64,000 nucleotides of DNA, from positions 50,233,570-50,297,569 of the forward strand of contig OX579634.1 of assembly GCA_951230915.1 (NCBI GenBank), read 5' to 3'. The notes beneath the pieces are model-generated. The model saw only the letters and a list, made by a program, of their open reading frames with translations. It did no database searches and was not told the DNA's origin. The position numbers and the translations under genes are program-made. Position 1 is the stretch's first letter, and every line of letters begins with the position of its first letter. The stretch is from Antitrichia curtipendula (taxonomy: Eukaryota > Streptophyta > Bryopsida > Hypnales > Leucodontaceae). Positions 1 through 10,418 of this stretch are shown here, piece after piece.

Positions 1-1159
1 GGTGGTACATAGTGACAGCGTTTGAAAAGCCTCAGAACTAGACACCTTTGTGTGTCCGGGTCCTTGGAGACTGGTAGACGCTCTTCCTTCTGTAAATGCA
101 GAATTTCATTTCTCCATTTTCAATTCTGATTATCGCTGTGGTCTTCACTATAAGTTGCTCCTGAAATCAGTTGAACTTGGTCTTGCTTGACTTCGCCGTG
201 ACCGCTTCAGTTGGAGTATTACTGTAAGTTGCAAGGTCACTTAATCCTACAACCCTGGCTTTGATCAAAATCATATTGGTTTCCTCCTCGTCGTCGTGCT
301 TGTTGAAACAACAACACAACTGCCCGCTGACTACTTTTGCTCTACTGTGCAACTTCCTATAATTGTATGACTGTACTGTAACTGCAAACGGACTGCTCGA
401 TGACTACTCAGAGACATGTTCTTGCACGCCTTTGTCCACCATCGTTGTTGCCCCAAAAAACGCAACTGCAAGCATGACTTGGAAATAACTTCCGCAGTCT
501 TTGTAGAGTCATCGTAGACTCACCTAAATTCCCGTGACTGCTGCATAACTGCATCATGTCTAGCCACGTGTCACTAAACCCTGCACCATCGGAATAAACC
601 CGTCACAACTCGTCCGTGACTCTGAAATGACTGGCCACGTGGCTGTCCACGTCAAATGTTCTGGGGTCTCACATGACTACTGCGTGACTTTGCCATGACT
701 GTCCACGTGTCTGTCCACGTCAAATGTTACGGGGTCTCACATGACTGTAATATGACTATGCCGTGACTGGCCACGTGGCTGTCCACGTCAAATGTTATGG
801 GGTCTCACATGACTACGACATGACTTTGCCATGACTAGATACGTGGATGTCCACGTAGGATATTTTGGAGTTGCACAATCCACGTGTCAGGTGCACACTC
901 ATTTCTTTCTCCTGAACCATCTTTACCACTTGGATGTATCCTGAACCTTCATCCATGTGAACATCCCCAGCTAAACTTGTTGGTGATAATAAAGTAGCCA
1001 GTCATATATAAAAAACTTGTCCACAATGACTGCCACGCCACAAAGTCATGACTGCGAAGCCACAAAGTCATTCTGCAATCACTACTGTCCGATATGACTA
1101 GTATGAGTCATTTTGAAGTCAAATATCGCAGTCACAAAAGTACCCACTTTCTTGTAGTG
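1..1159. mobile_element. CACTA (En/Spm) element, one end, runs off the window
   Basis: The stretch ends at 1159 in CTTGTAGTG, the reverse complement of the plant CACTA terminus CACTACAAG. Inside the end are many copies of TGACTGC/GCAGTCA and TGACT/AGTCA in both orientations, the usual subterminal repeat pattern bound by the element's own transposase. The other end lies before base 1, so its length, target duplication and any transposase are unknown. No transposase-like ORF is seen here. The TGACTGC-type repeats are shared with the second CACTA element at 6311-14197, so the two are probably one family. Confidence 0.8.
627..866. repeat. 68-bp tandem repeat rich in CACGTG/ACGT cores
   Basis: Copies of GTCCACGT start at 645, 713, 781 and 849, an exact 68-bp spacing. 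Each unit carries a GGGGTCTCACATGACT segment and one or two ACGT cores, several inside CACGTG palindromes. It lies in the subterminal part of the CACTA element, so it most simply belongs to that element's regulatory array. CACGTG is also the plant G-box, but there is no adjacent host gene to regulate. Confidence 0.85.
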
Positions 1160-3174
1160 TATGTCTTCTTTACTTTACAAATTTTAGATTTTTTTGTAGA
1201 CAATTGATTTTTTCGAGAACTTTTGAAGAAAAAGTGAAGAAAAATCACATCAAATAGAAAATTATTTCAAAAAATCTAAAAATTTCACCATGTATATATA
1301 TTACAATGACAAACATCATGGTATAAATTTAATTTCCATATCATTCTATAATTATAATATAATAGACATTAAGAATACATCCAAAGTTCAAATTGCAATA
1401 AAATATTCAATATTAGTTTTTTTTCAAAATTCAAATTGGAGTAGACTAGAGTAGATGACCTTGAGTTCATTTTTTTAGTTGGGCTCAAACTCAAAAATAT
1501 CATTTTTGTGAAGAAATTTCTGATTTCAAGCAAGGGGCAACAACTTTCCAAAATCTACAAAAATAGCATATTATGTGATTCATCTTTTAATAACTTCTCA
1601 TTTACATAAAGACAAACACTAGCAAGACTACAAATTCAATTGGATATTCTTCATAACCCAACATGAAGGTCAACAAGGGAAAAGAAGATGAAAAAGTGCT
1701 TCCAATCACTTTACATCTCCCTAGATTGTCATCCCAACGCCACAAAGTGATGCTGGCGGCATTCTAGGGTTAAAGGACATAGGCTTCTATTACCAACATC
1801 GTCACCAACATGCTCCGATTGTTGAACCAGTAGGTGCATTCTTTCTTTCTACATTAAACAATGAAGTCATCTATTGGACACTTATGATGCTTGGTATCAT
1901 AAAAGTCAAACAAATTCTAGATATAAAAAGAGAAAGAAGAAAAATTACTTGGAAAACATAGTCAAGTGGGTTCTGCACCATGGTACATCTACATCTTAAA
2001 TTAGATTGTTTGTTTGTTTTATTTGCTTTGTTTTATTTTTTAGACTAAGACTAAAATCTAAAAAAATATGAGTTTCGTATGCCTACGTTCTTAATACCAT
2101 TAGAAAACTCCCCACAAGGGGGGGTGCGCGGACTTTGTTTCGTGGCATTAGAACCTATGGTGTGAAAGTTTTTGAATTTCAAAGTTATGAATTAGAATTT
2201 CAAATTAAATGATCTTTTATACTGGAAAAAACATAACTTCTGTAGCACATGTTGAAACACCACAATACAAATCCTTGCACTCTTTTGTCCATAAAACTTT
2301 CTACTGAAGCTAGTTTTGTAGCGTTTGGAACTACTATGTGAAAGTTATACGGAGTGGTTTTTTAAATCAAAAAAATAATTAAACTATCTTTTATTTTGAA
2401 AAATAAATACAAGTTATTTTTACATCATATGTCCAAACGCCACAAAATAAAGTCCTTCAACTCCTTTGTGCATAAAACATCCTATTTGTACCAAGAATGC
2501 AATCTCTCATACTACAGTGTGAAAGTTATCAGGAATTTCAAAGTTTTAATGAATTAAAATTTTAGAAAATTATGTTTATTTCTTTTTGGTTGTGGCAACG
2601 GCACATCACACAACACACAAAGAAAGTCGTACTCAGAGCAATGGACAAGCCTAACCTTTGTGCAACAATGCTATGGTATATTTGGATGACTCTATCTAAG
2701 ATTGTAGGATGGAATAAAATGTTTGTTCATCCAATTTGTTTTTAAATTGCATGAGTATATTTCTAGTGGAATATTATAAATTCTTTCATTATCATATTAT
2801 TGACTTTATTTTGAAGGAGATTCTTTTACTCTTAAAATTCCAAGGCCCATTTTCCATCTAAATACACTCAAAATTGCTACTTTTACAGTAGACAAGAAAC
2901 TAAAAATTGTTTGTTTTCCCAATTCAACTATAGGGTCTTGTATTACATGATTTCAGAATGGGGTTGAAGAAATTTCAAAAACTTTAGTTCAGTACATTTG
3001 CATTTACAAAATAAAAAAGGAACCTTCTTGTACCTTGATGAACTAAATTTTTTTCTTTCAATGTTCTTCACCTACAATTTTTGCACTACTATTTTGTTTT
3101 AGTAAAGAAATCAATAGAAAGTTGGAGGAAAATAATTTTAAAACATGCACTTCATTTTCATTCTTTAATCCCTA
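1160..3174. other. AT-rich intergenic DNA, no gene seen
   Basis: No recognisable coding sequence on either strand; short ORFs here are unlike known families and have AT-driven composition. The only ordered structure is the tandem repeat at 2110-2640. Confidence 0.6.
2110..2640. repeat. Degenerate ~177-bp tandem repeat, about three units
   Basis: Three units share the block TGTGAAAGTT followed by a phrase like AATTTCAAAG, at about 2160, 2338 and 2518. Each is also followed by a phrase on cacaa...tcctt...cataaaac. A fourth diverged copy, including the tail TTTTGGTTGTGGCAAC, occurs far away at about 38340-38480, so this is a dispersed repeat with local tandem amplification. Family unknown. Confidence 0.6.
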
Positions 3175-5077
3175 AATGCCCAAGGCCTTTCTATTGAGCT
3201 TCTCTGAATTTGCTCTAAATTGAACAAGAAGTCATCATTTCGATAAGGTTCATCAATTTTTTTTTTAAATCCATATAAATTCAAACTAGACCATTAGAGG
3301 TTAAATGAAAAAAGAAAACACAACACCATCATTTGTAGATTGAAAGATTGTAATATTTGAAATATTATAATACTTGATCATGAGGATTTCTAAAACTATG
3401 AAAGTGATTTGAAGTCTTTCAATCCTCTTTTCAAAGGTCACATCTAGAAAATTTATGACCAAAAAAACATAAAGTTCAAGGGCCATAATATGCATAAACC
3501 CAATTATTTATATCTTTTTAAAAATGTACTCTACACTATTTATAAATAAATTTCTAATGTGATTTTTTCTCCAAGATCCTTGCCAAGATTTGTAGATAGA
3601 TTGTGTTGACTCCAAACAATTTTCTTGTAGTGAAACACTTCATTTTGAAAATTATAATCATTCATTTTGAAAATCAAGTATTTCACTAAAGAAAATTGTA
3701 TTGGAGTCAACACAATCTATTTGATGTTCTCTTGATTCAAGCGCAAAATTTTCTATTTCCAGTACAAAAATGTTGCGTTGGAAACAATAAAATATGAATT
3801 AGATTATGTTGACTTCAATGCAGTTTTCTTCTAATGTTTGATGCTAAAACTAGACTTCTTAAAGAATTTTTCAAAAATATAAACTACTTAAAATAATATT
3901 TTAGTAAGATTTTATAAAACTTAAAAGTACTATCAACACCAAAGTTCGGTGCCCTGAACATTTAGGAAGTAAAAATTTATAAAACAAAAGTAAGTATAAT
4001 ATTGAGCCAAAAACTAAACCATTAATAGCTCTAAGATGGAATTGAAATACAATAATCCCAACTGTGAGCCTAATGTACCTATATAACCCAACCTTTTCTA
4101 AAAATTATTTTGAAAAATTGTAAACATTGCATTCAAAAATCAAATTTTAAGTTATTTTTTTACAAAGATGTTTATATTGTCCAAAACTTAAAATTGTCCA
4201 CAATTTTCTCATCACTAGTCCAAATATGATGTACAAGAGATTTATATATAGATAAATTAAAATCTTTGAGAATTTTTTTTAAAATTTCATGTTTTGTGAT
4301 TTTTAGAGGGGTGCCCCTTAAATTGGTTCTTGGACTTGCTTTCTTCCTTCAGAACCCATTAAAAATGCCATTTCTATTGCAAAGAGGCATTAAAGATTTA
4401 AAAATTGTCTTCTTTACATATTTGACCATAGAATTTGGAATTATAGTACTGAAAAAATGTGTGGAAGAAATTTCAAAAACATTCATTGGATACATTGTAA
4501 AATATTTGCATTTAAAGTGAAGAAAAAAAATTCGAAACCTTGCCTAACTAGATTTTTGGACTTAAAAATATTCTACTATTGATTTTGAATTTCGATTTTA
4601 TTTATTGAAGGATTGAGTTCAACATTTAAAAAATAGCTAAACACATACTCCGTACTAATTTTGCACTCATCAAAAAATTGCAGATTAAAAACAGATTCAA
4701 AATAAAAGAAAAAAATGCATTGTTAGTAGCTTTAATATAGAATTTACACACTAATTCCAATAGTGAGATTATTCTAACAAAACATGTTAACCTTGTGAAT
4801 TTTTTTAATTTTTTAGAAATTGAAATAAAAAATGAATTGGCTACGAGTTCTTTTTCCAAGAAAATGTGATGGTTGCCCCCCCCCCCCCCCCCGATTGTCC
4901 ACAACTTTTACATCAGTAATCTAAATGGAATGAATCAAAGGTTCACATATAGATGAAATTACAATATATAAGACACAAATTTTAAAAAAACATTAGTTCA
5001 AGTTTTTGGATTTTTTTTTCTATGTACACCAAACTAAAATTCTAGATATTGTGCCATAATTTTTTCCCTCCAGTGAT
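3175..5077. other. Decayed TTAA-type and other dispersed repeats
   Basis: At 3175-3178 a TTAA is followed by TCCCTAAATGCCCAAGGCC, like the inner side of the right end of the TTAA element at 55164-56892. Bases about 4270-5075 resemble the interior of that element (shared phrases include gaagaaatttca, ctctaagatggaattgaaatac at 4028 onward and gtgccataa near 5050). No matching second TTAA end was found, so this is a broken copy or several overlapping fragments. A 17-base C run sits at 4876-4892. No gene is supported. Confidence 0.5.
3598..3719. repeat. Foldback (inverted repeat), about 55-bp arms
   Basis: The left arm starts AGATTGTGTTGACTCC at 3598 and the right arm ends in its complement at 3719. 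The arms continue through the matching phrases caattttctt/aagaaaattg and gaaacactt/aagtatttc. A further diverged half-copy lies at about 3795-3835. It could be a small MITE or a transcribed hairpin; no target duplication was identified. Confidence 0.7.
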
Positions 5078-6310
5078 CTACATGTCACGAACAGCATCTA
5101 AGGCCCCTTGTAATACGTCGATAGGACATTGTAGATTTATAGGAAGACAATCTAATCTTGCTAATCTTGCTTTGCCCATATGAGGGAGCTTGTAGTTATT
5201 GTCTCCATGAGCTTTCATGAGACTAATGAAGCAGTTTTGAAGAGAAAGAAAGACATCATTCAATTTCTCCTTCTCCATCTCATTGAATGAGGCAACTACT
5301 GCACTTATTAGCTCATCAATCACATTAGGTGCCTTTTGATGCTGTAGTGATTGGATTGCCCGAAAAAATCCTAGGTCCAATACATTTGTATCTGGACTAT
5401 TTGGTGGTTAACACACCAAATGAATTTTAAGTCCGTCTTTATCGCCTTCTTCAATTAGAATTGGATCATTTGGACTTGGATGTGGTTTCGCATTATCCTA
5501 TTGAACAAATACTTCAACAGGTCCCAGTCCCGAGCTTTGTGGCCAAACCGACCTGATGTCCGGAAACACTCTCTCTATCAAAATCTGTTTTGTGACCTCC
5601 TTTGTGATTGCGGCAATTGGCTTAGTCTCCATTGTACCGACTGGACAATTCTTGCTAGATCATTTGGCAGGTTCCTGAAATACGAGAGGATATATTCCAA
5701 TCTTGCCATTGAAAAATTTATTCTCCAAGTAATCAAAGTGAGGGTGCGCAACGGCAGCAAGGAACATGACCTTCAAAATGAAACGCTTACTTTTAGCAGT
5801 AGGTTGTGGCTCTTCTTCATCAGGTACCAAATAGAAGCTACCAATTTCTTCAGTGAGATAAAACCATTTCTCATCAATATGAACACGATCAAATGAACCC
5901 TTGAATGTGGGCAATTCCATATTCAAGGATGATGGTTCCATCATGGATAATGCGTATTGAAGTTGGGATTTTTTATTTGCTTCGGTGAGGAATGGTTTCA
6001 ACGCACTTGAATGGCGGTAGAGCTTACCTTCTTTTATACATCGATGCAGCGTTGACTTGGAGACATTCATGGCAAATGTCAAAGATCAAATGTTCTTTTG
6101 TTGCCTCAATGGAATATCTTTGACTGTGAATATGTCAATCTCCTTCCTCTTTCGTCTCAAATTTCCATGAATACGAGAAAAAACATCTGTAAAGTCGTTT
6201 CCATTTAGTATGGATGCTTGACCCCTTGCCTAGACATTGCTAATTGTTCGAGTGGTGAATTTGAATCGATCTGCTGCATCTGTAATTGATCCTTTCTTCA
6301 AGGTTCCGTT
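5078..6310 (-). pseudogene. Mariner-like transposase, C-terminal part (split by CACTA element)
   Basis: On the minus strand, one reading frame runs from 6310 down to the stop at 5078-5080 and matches plant mariner-like (DD39D-type) transposases. Visible landmarks are the first catalytic aspartate in VHIDEKWFYL, then FNGKIGIYPLV, the second aspartate in a DNAKPH motif near 5490, and the third in PNSPDTNVLDLGFF near 5380. Five in-frame stops break it (5408, 5498, 5660, 6086, 6230 on plus coordinates) but there is no frameshift. It continues at 14200 beyond the inserted CACTA element. No terminal inverted repeats were found close to the ORF, so the element is probably truncated. Non-functional. 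Confidence 0.9.
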
Positions 6311-6674
6311 CACTACAAAAAAACAGCGAAAAATGTGACTGCGCAAATGACTGCAAAACAGTCTCAGTGCAGTCGCAAAACAAAAGAATGACTCCGTGGC
6401 GCTGCAGTCATTTTGGACAAGTCATTTATAAGAATGACTGCAGGGGTATTATCACCTAACGAAGAGAGAACGGATGAGACTTTGGATGAGAAGAGGCTCC
6501 ATTGAGTGAGATAAAGAAAGACAACCTAAGGAAAGATGGTTTTCAACTACCATGTGGAAAGGAAGGGCTTTTGTGGACTAGGTGGATAAGGATTTCACCC
6601 CTTATAAATTTGATGTGGACAAGGAAAGCGCAGTCACGGTGAAGTCATTTTGGAGTTGCGTCCAACCCCTCTGA

Positions 6675-6885
6675 AATCTAGGATTATTTTCTACAATCTA
6701 GGATTACATTTTAAAAATCTAGGATTACATTTCAAAATCTAGGATTACATTTTTGAAATCTAGGATTACATTTCAAAATCTAGGATTACATTTTTGAAAT
6801 CTAGGATTATTTTCTAAAATCTAAGAAATTTGAATATTATTTTTTGAAATCTTGGATTATTTCCTAAAATCTAAAAAATTTGAAG
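6675..6885. repeat. Short tandem repeat, AATCTAGGATTACATTT type
   Basis: Eight or more imperfect copies of a unit like aaaatctaggattacattt (about 19-23 bp) stand head to tail in the left arm of the CACTA element. It is probably a local slippage array; no coding potential. Confidence 0.85.
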
Positions 6886-8048
6886 ATTATTTTCAAATTG
6901 TGGTGAAATGTGCAAAATGAGTGTAATGATAATTGTGCAATGACTAGTTATTCTATATTTGCATATGAATACATTCAAAATTCCATAGCAATATACCATA
7001 CACAATTTACAAATACACAATGCACCATATACAAATATACAATGCACAATACACAATACACTTAATTTTGCATGTGTCAAATGGCTTCTCAAGCCATTTA
7101 GTGTGTGAATATGAAGAGTTCAAATGACAAGCCTTTTATACAAGTGGGTAGTAGGAGACAAGACAAACCATGTGGGATTTGTAAAATGTTAATGTCATAG
7201 TAGTATAGTGACGCGGAAGTCATTATGTAGTCACCTTAGAGTAAATTGCAGTCACAATATATGACAATAGTTTACTCACTTTCGACTATGGCCTCCACAA
7301 TGGAATTGATTTAGTTCAAATTGAAAGTTTAACTCCTAAAAATAGTCTCAGTTTTTGAAGTAGAAAACAGGGAATGAGAGAATGAAAAACATGGAATGAG
7401 AGAATGGAGGGGGGGGCAGTCATGTACTAATCATTGTGTAGTTACGTGACAGACTCGCTGCAATCATAGTGTAGTTACATGACAAACAAACTGCAGTCAT
7501 ATTGCAGTCATGTCGCCTGCAATTGCAACCTCAACGTCTTGTCCCTGTACTAGGTAATCAGAGGGCCCTGTTTACTTCTTTTCATTCATGCTCTATTGAA
7601 TTGCCACAAGTTCTGGCCTCAACAACTTTAAACATTTCCCTATACCTTGTACTCTAATGCAAACCCTAACCCTAACAGCAAGCCGGTATGGAAGCACCTT
7701 AAACACTGATGACGCTATCCATAGCATGGTTTCCTCAAAATGATTCCGTACAGCATGTGTCCAAGTCACGGCAGCCCAACGGAATGAACGCAATTATTTC
7801 ATTCTCCAACTAATGTTCAATTTCTAAGACATGTGCAATAAGGCTTGTACACCTTGCTCTCCTAAAATTAATTCATTTAAGGTACCCTAGCACTACATAG
7901 CTGACTTGCATTCATTCAGACATTCCTAAACCCCAATATTCTAAAATATGCCCCTATTGCATGCCTCTTTGTATTTTGTTAGAAAATCCACTACAGTCAT
8001 ACTGCAGTCATACTATAGTGACATACCCGAAACTGTCCTCACCCTATC

Positions 8049-8414
8049 TGTTACGACCAACCCATGTTCGTAACAGCTGGACGGAATGACCACTGGAAGG
8101 AGGAATGGGGAATGATACGGTTATTCACACGTTAGCAGTTACTTAGAGTTGGTTTCGTCGCCTCTCTCGACAGGCCTGTAAATACCCTGGTGAATGGATT
8201 ATTCTTCACGTAACCTTTTATCAATTGATTGGATCCTAATGATCCCGTTTGTCTCATCATGTGTACTTTCCTGAATATTGTCTACTAGCTTCTGTCTAGA
8301 TTATAGTCTCGTCATCATCCTGACCCACCATGACCATAACCCATCCCGTTCGAACCACTGGTCACACGACGGAGTGTCGACAACATTCTGATCCCGTTGT
8401 CCTGAGTTGTGACA
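8049..8414 (+). repeat. 5' LTR
   Basis: 366 bp, TG...CA bounded. The probable TATA box reads CCTGTAAATACC here but CCTATAAATACC in the 3' LTR, so the promoter copy that would drive the genomic RNA carries an A-to-G change. Confidence 0.95.
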
Positions 8415-8535
8415 TTAGGTTACGTCATCTTTTGTCCACGCTCCGAGGAAGACTGAGGAATATTTTCATTCTGTGTTATAGACTATTCAGCTGTAAGGAT
8501 TTTTACCGGTTCATTGAATTTACGTTCAACTGACC

Positions 8536-9654
8536 ATGGATCGAGAACAACCAGAGAATGCAAGGATACCGAGAGCGCCCGAAGAGGCATGAGTTGAGTG
8601 GGCCGAGTTCATACAACAACAGATTCAAGCAGTTTTCCAGTTAGCATTACCACATATGGTACAACAAATTTCGGACCGGGCGATGGCGTTGCCGCCACAG
8701 GCTTCACCTCTTGTCAATATTCGAGACTCTAGCCGGGATCCACAACCGTCAGGAAAATATGATGAGATTGGGACTGTAGGGAAAGAGTCCAAGGTAGCTG
8801 TGCCTGAAAAATTTGTAGGTAAGAGGGGAGGGGAAGTGTATCGGTGGTTTGCCCAGCTTAGGTTAGTATTCCGGGGACAGCCTCGCACTTATCGACAAGA
8901 TGAGGACAAGGTAACATATGCCCTCTCCTACATGAGTGGAGCCGCACAAAATTGGGCCATGCCACTCTTACAAGCCCTGAATGAGGGACGTCAGCATGAG
9001 TTGTTGGTAGATTACAATGCATTTCATGAGGCAGTCATTGCGGTTTACGGTGATATTGATCAAAGGGGAAATGCGGAAGACCGCCTCGAAAGGATTAAAC
9101 AAACAAGCTCGGTTGCAGGGTATATTTCTAACTTTAATGAGCACGCTGCGCAGGTTGATTGGAATGAATCCAGTTTAGTGGCACGATTTTGTGGAGGTCC
9201 TAAAGATGAAATTCTTGACTCGGTGGCTACGACAGAAACACAACCACACAATCTTCAAGAGTGGATGGCGATGGCATCCAAGATCGATGAGAGGTTGTGG
9301 GCTCGACGCCAAACTCGTCGACCTTTAACTCCGTATTCCAACCAATCTCAGACCTCTTCTTCGAAACCATCAACTGGTGCCATAAGGGATCACACCGGTC
9401 GATTTCAATCACTTCCAGAAGCCTCTAGACCGGTGCCTATGGAGTTGGATGTAGTTCGGGTGACCACGGTGTTAGCAAAAACGGCGGCGGAACGGCTTGA
9501 CTACCAGAAGCAGGGAAGATGCTGGGATTGCAGTCAAGTTGGTCACATTCGATCGAAATGCCCCACTAATCCATCTAAGCCTTTATCTTTGTTGGCGTTA
9601 GAGGGATTTGAAACGAATAGCACCGTTTCGGGAAAAGGCAACGCCCGGGACTAA
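8536..9654 (+). pseudogene. Ty3/gypsy gag (capsid-nucleocapsid), broken
   Basis: The likely original start is ATG 8536; 18 codons later an in-frame TGA (8590-8592) interrupts it, and the open frame resumes and runs to 9654 in the same phase. The body resembles retrotransposon gag (phrases such as FVGKRGGEVYRWFAQL and LSYMSGAAQNWA). Near the C-terminus is a CCHC zinc knuckle, CWDCSQVGHIRSKC, at 9520-9561, which would bind the element RNA. The next ORF (protease) is in another frame, so either a frameshift mutation or a programmed shift lies between them; the former is likelier in this decayed copy. Confidence 0.9.
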
Positions 9655-9680
9655 GGAAATGGACTTGGTGCCTGGGCAAT

Positions 9681-10418
9681 GTGCAGACAGCAGCCGCTAC
9701 TATAGTGAAAGAGCAATCAGTCCATGAAGGTGAACAAGAAGAGGCTGCAAATCCATTATACCTTAGAGCTACGATAGATCCCAGATCTCACCTCACCTTG
9801 ACGGCTCAAATAAATTCATTGGCGGCAGAGGCTCTAGTGGACTCTGGGGCAACGGGGGTATTCATGCATCTGGATTTTGCCGAGAAATGTAAGGCTACAA
9901 TTCAACTTAAGAAGGTGCCTCAGGAAGTGCGGGTTATTGACAGGCGCATGATTAATTCGGGATTGATCACGCATGAGGCTACTGTTCAATTAAAAGTGGC
10001 AGGCCATTAGGAAATTTTAGTTGCGGATTTGACGAACACTAGCCGTTACCCTTGCATTTTGGGAACCCCCTGGTTGGTTAAGCACGGTCCAACAATACAA
10101 TGGTCGAGAAAGGAAATACTATTTGATTCTGGTTACTGCCGCACCAACTACATTCAAAACACTGGGGTAGGTTCGACGACCACAACTGGCTATGGGGAAG
10201 CCAACGATACAGAGACCGGCCGGGGTGGGGCCCACAACAGAATGACATCACTGCCTGAGTTGATTGCGAGGACTCCGGAGAAGATATTGGGGCCAGCCCT
10301 GACATCCAAGCCTGGGATGCGACGACCTGGGCCGTCAAGGTTGGTGGCTCCAAGACACGCCCTAGTGTCAGCATCGGCATTCAGGCTTTCTGCCAAAAAT
10401 GCGGAATATATATATTGA
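9681..10418 (+). pseudogene. Ty3/gypsy aspartic protease region, broken
   Basis: The aspartic-protease active-site motif DSGATG is at 9840-9857, preceded by a typical hydrophobic strand. An in-frame TAG at 10008-10010 interrupts the frame; downstream it continues with the retropepsin-like phrase CILGTPWLVKHGP. The frame then ends at 10418, just after the next ORF opens in a different phase, so a single-base indel separates it from reverse transcriptase. Confidence 0.88.

Noticed and set aside
4626..4904. 92-codon minus-strand ORF starting in the poly-C run
   Set aside because: Its glycine stretch is just the C homopolymer, and the rest lies in decayed repeat DNA.
7660..7680. Telomere-like aaccctaaccctaac
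   Set aside because: Only about two repeat units inside a CACTA arm; no sign of an interstitial telomere.
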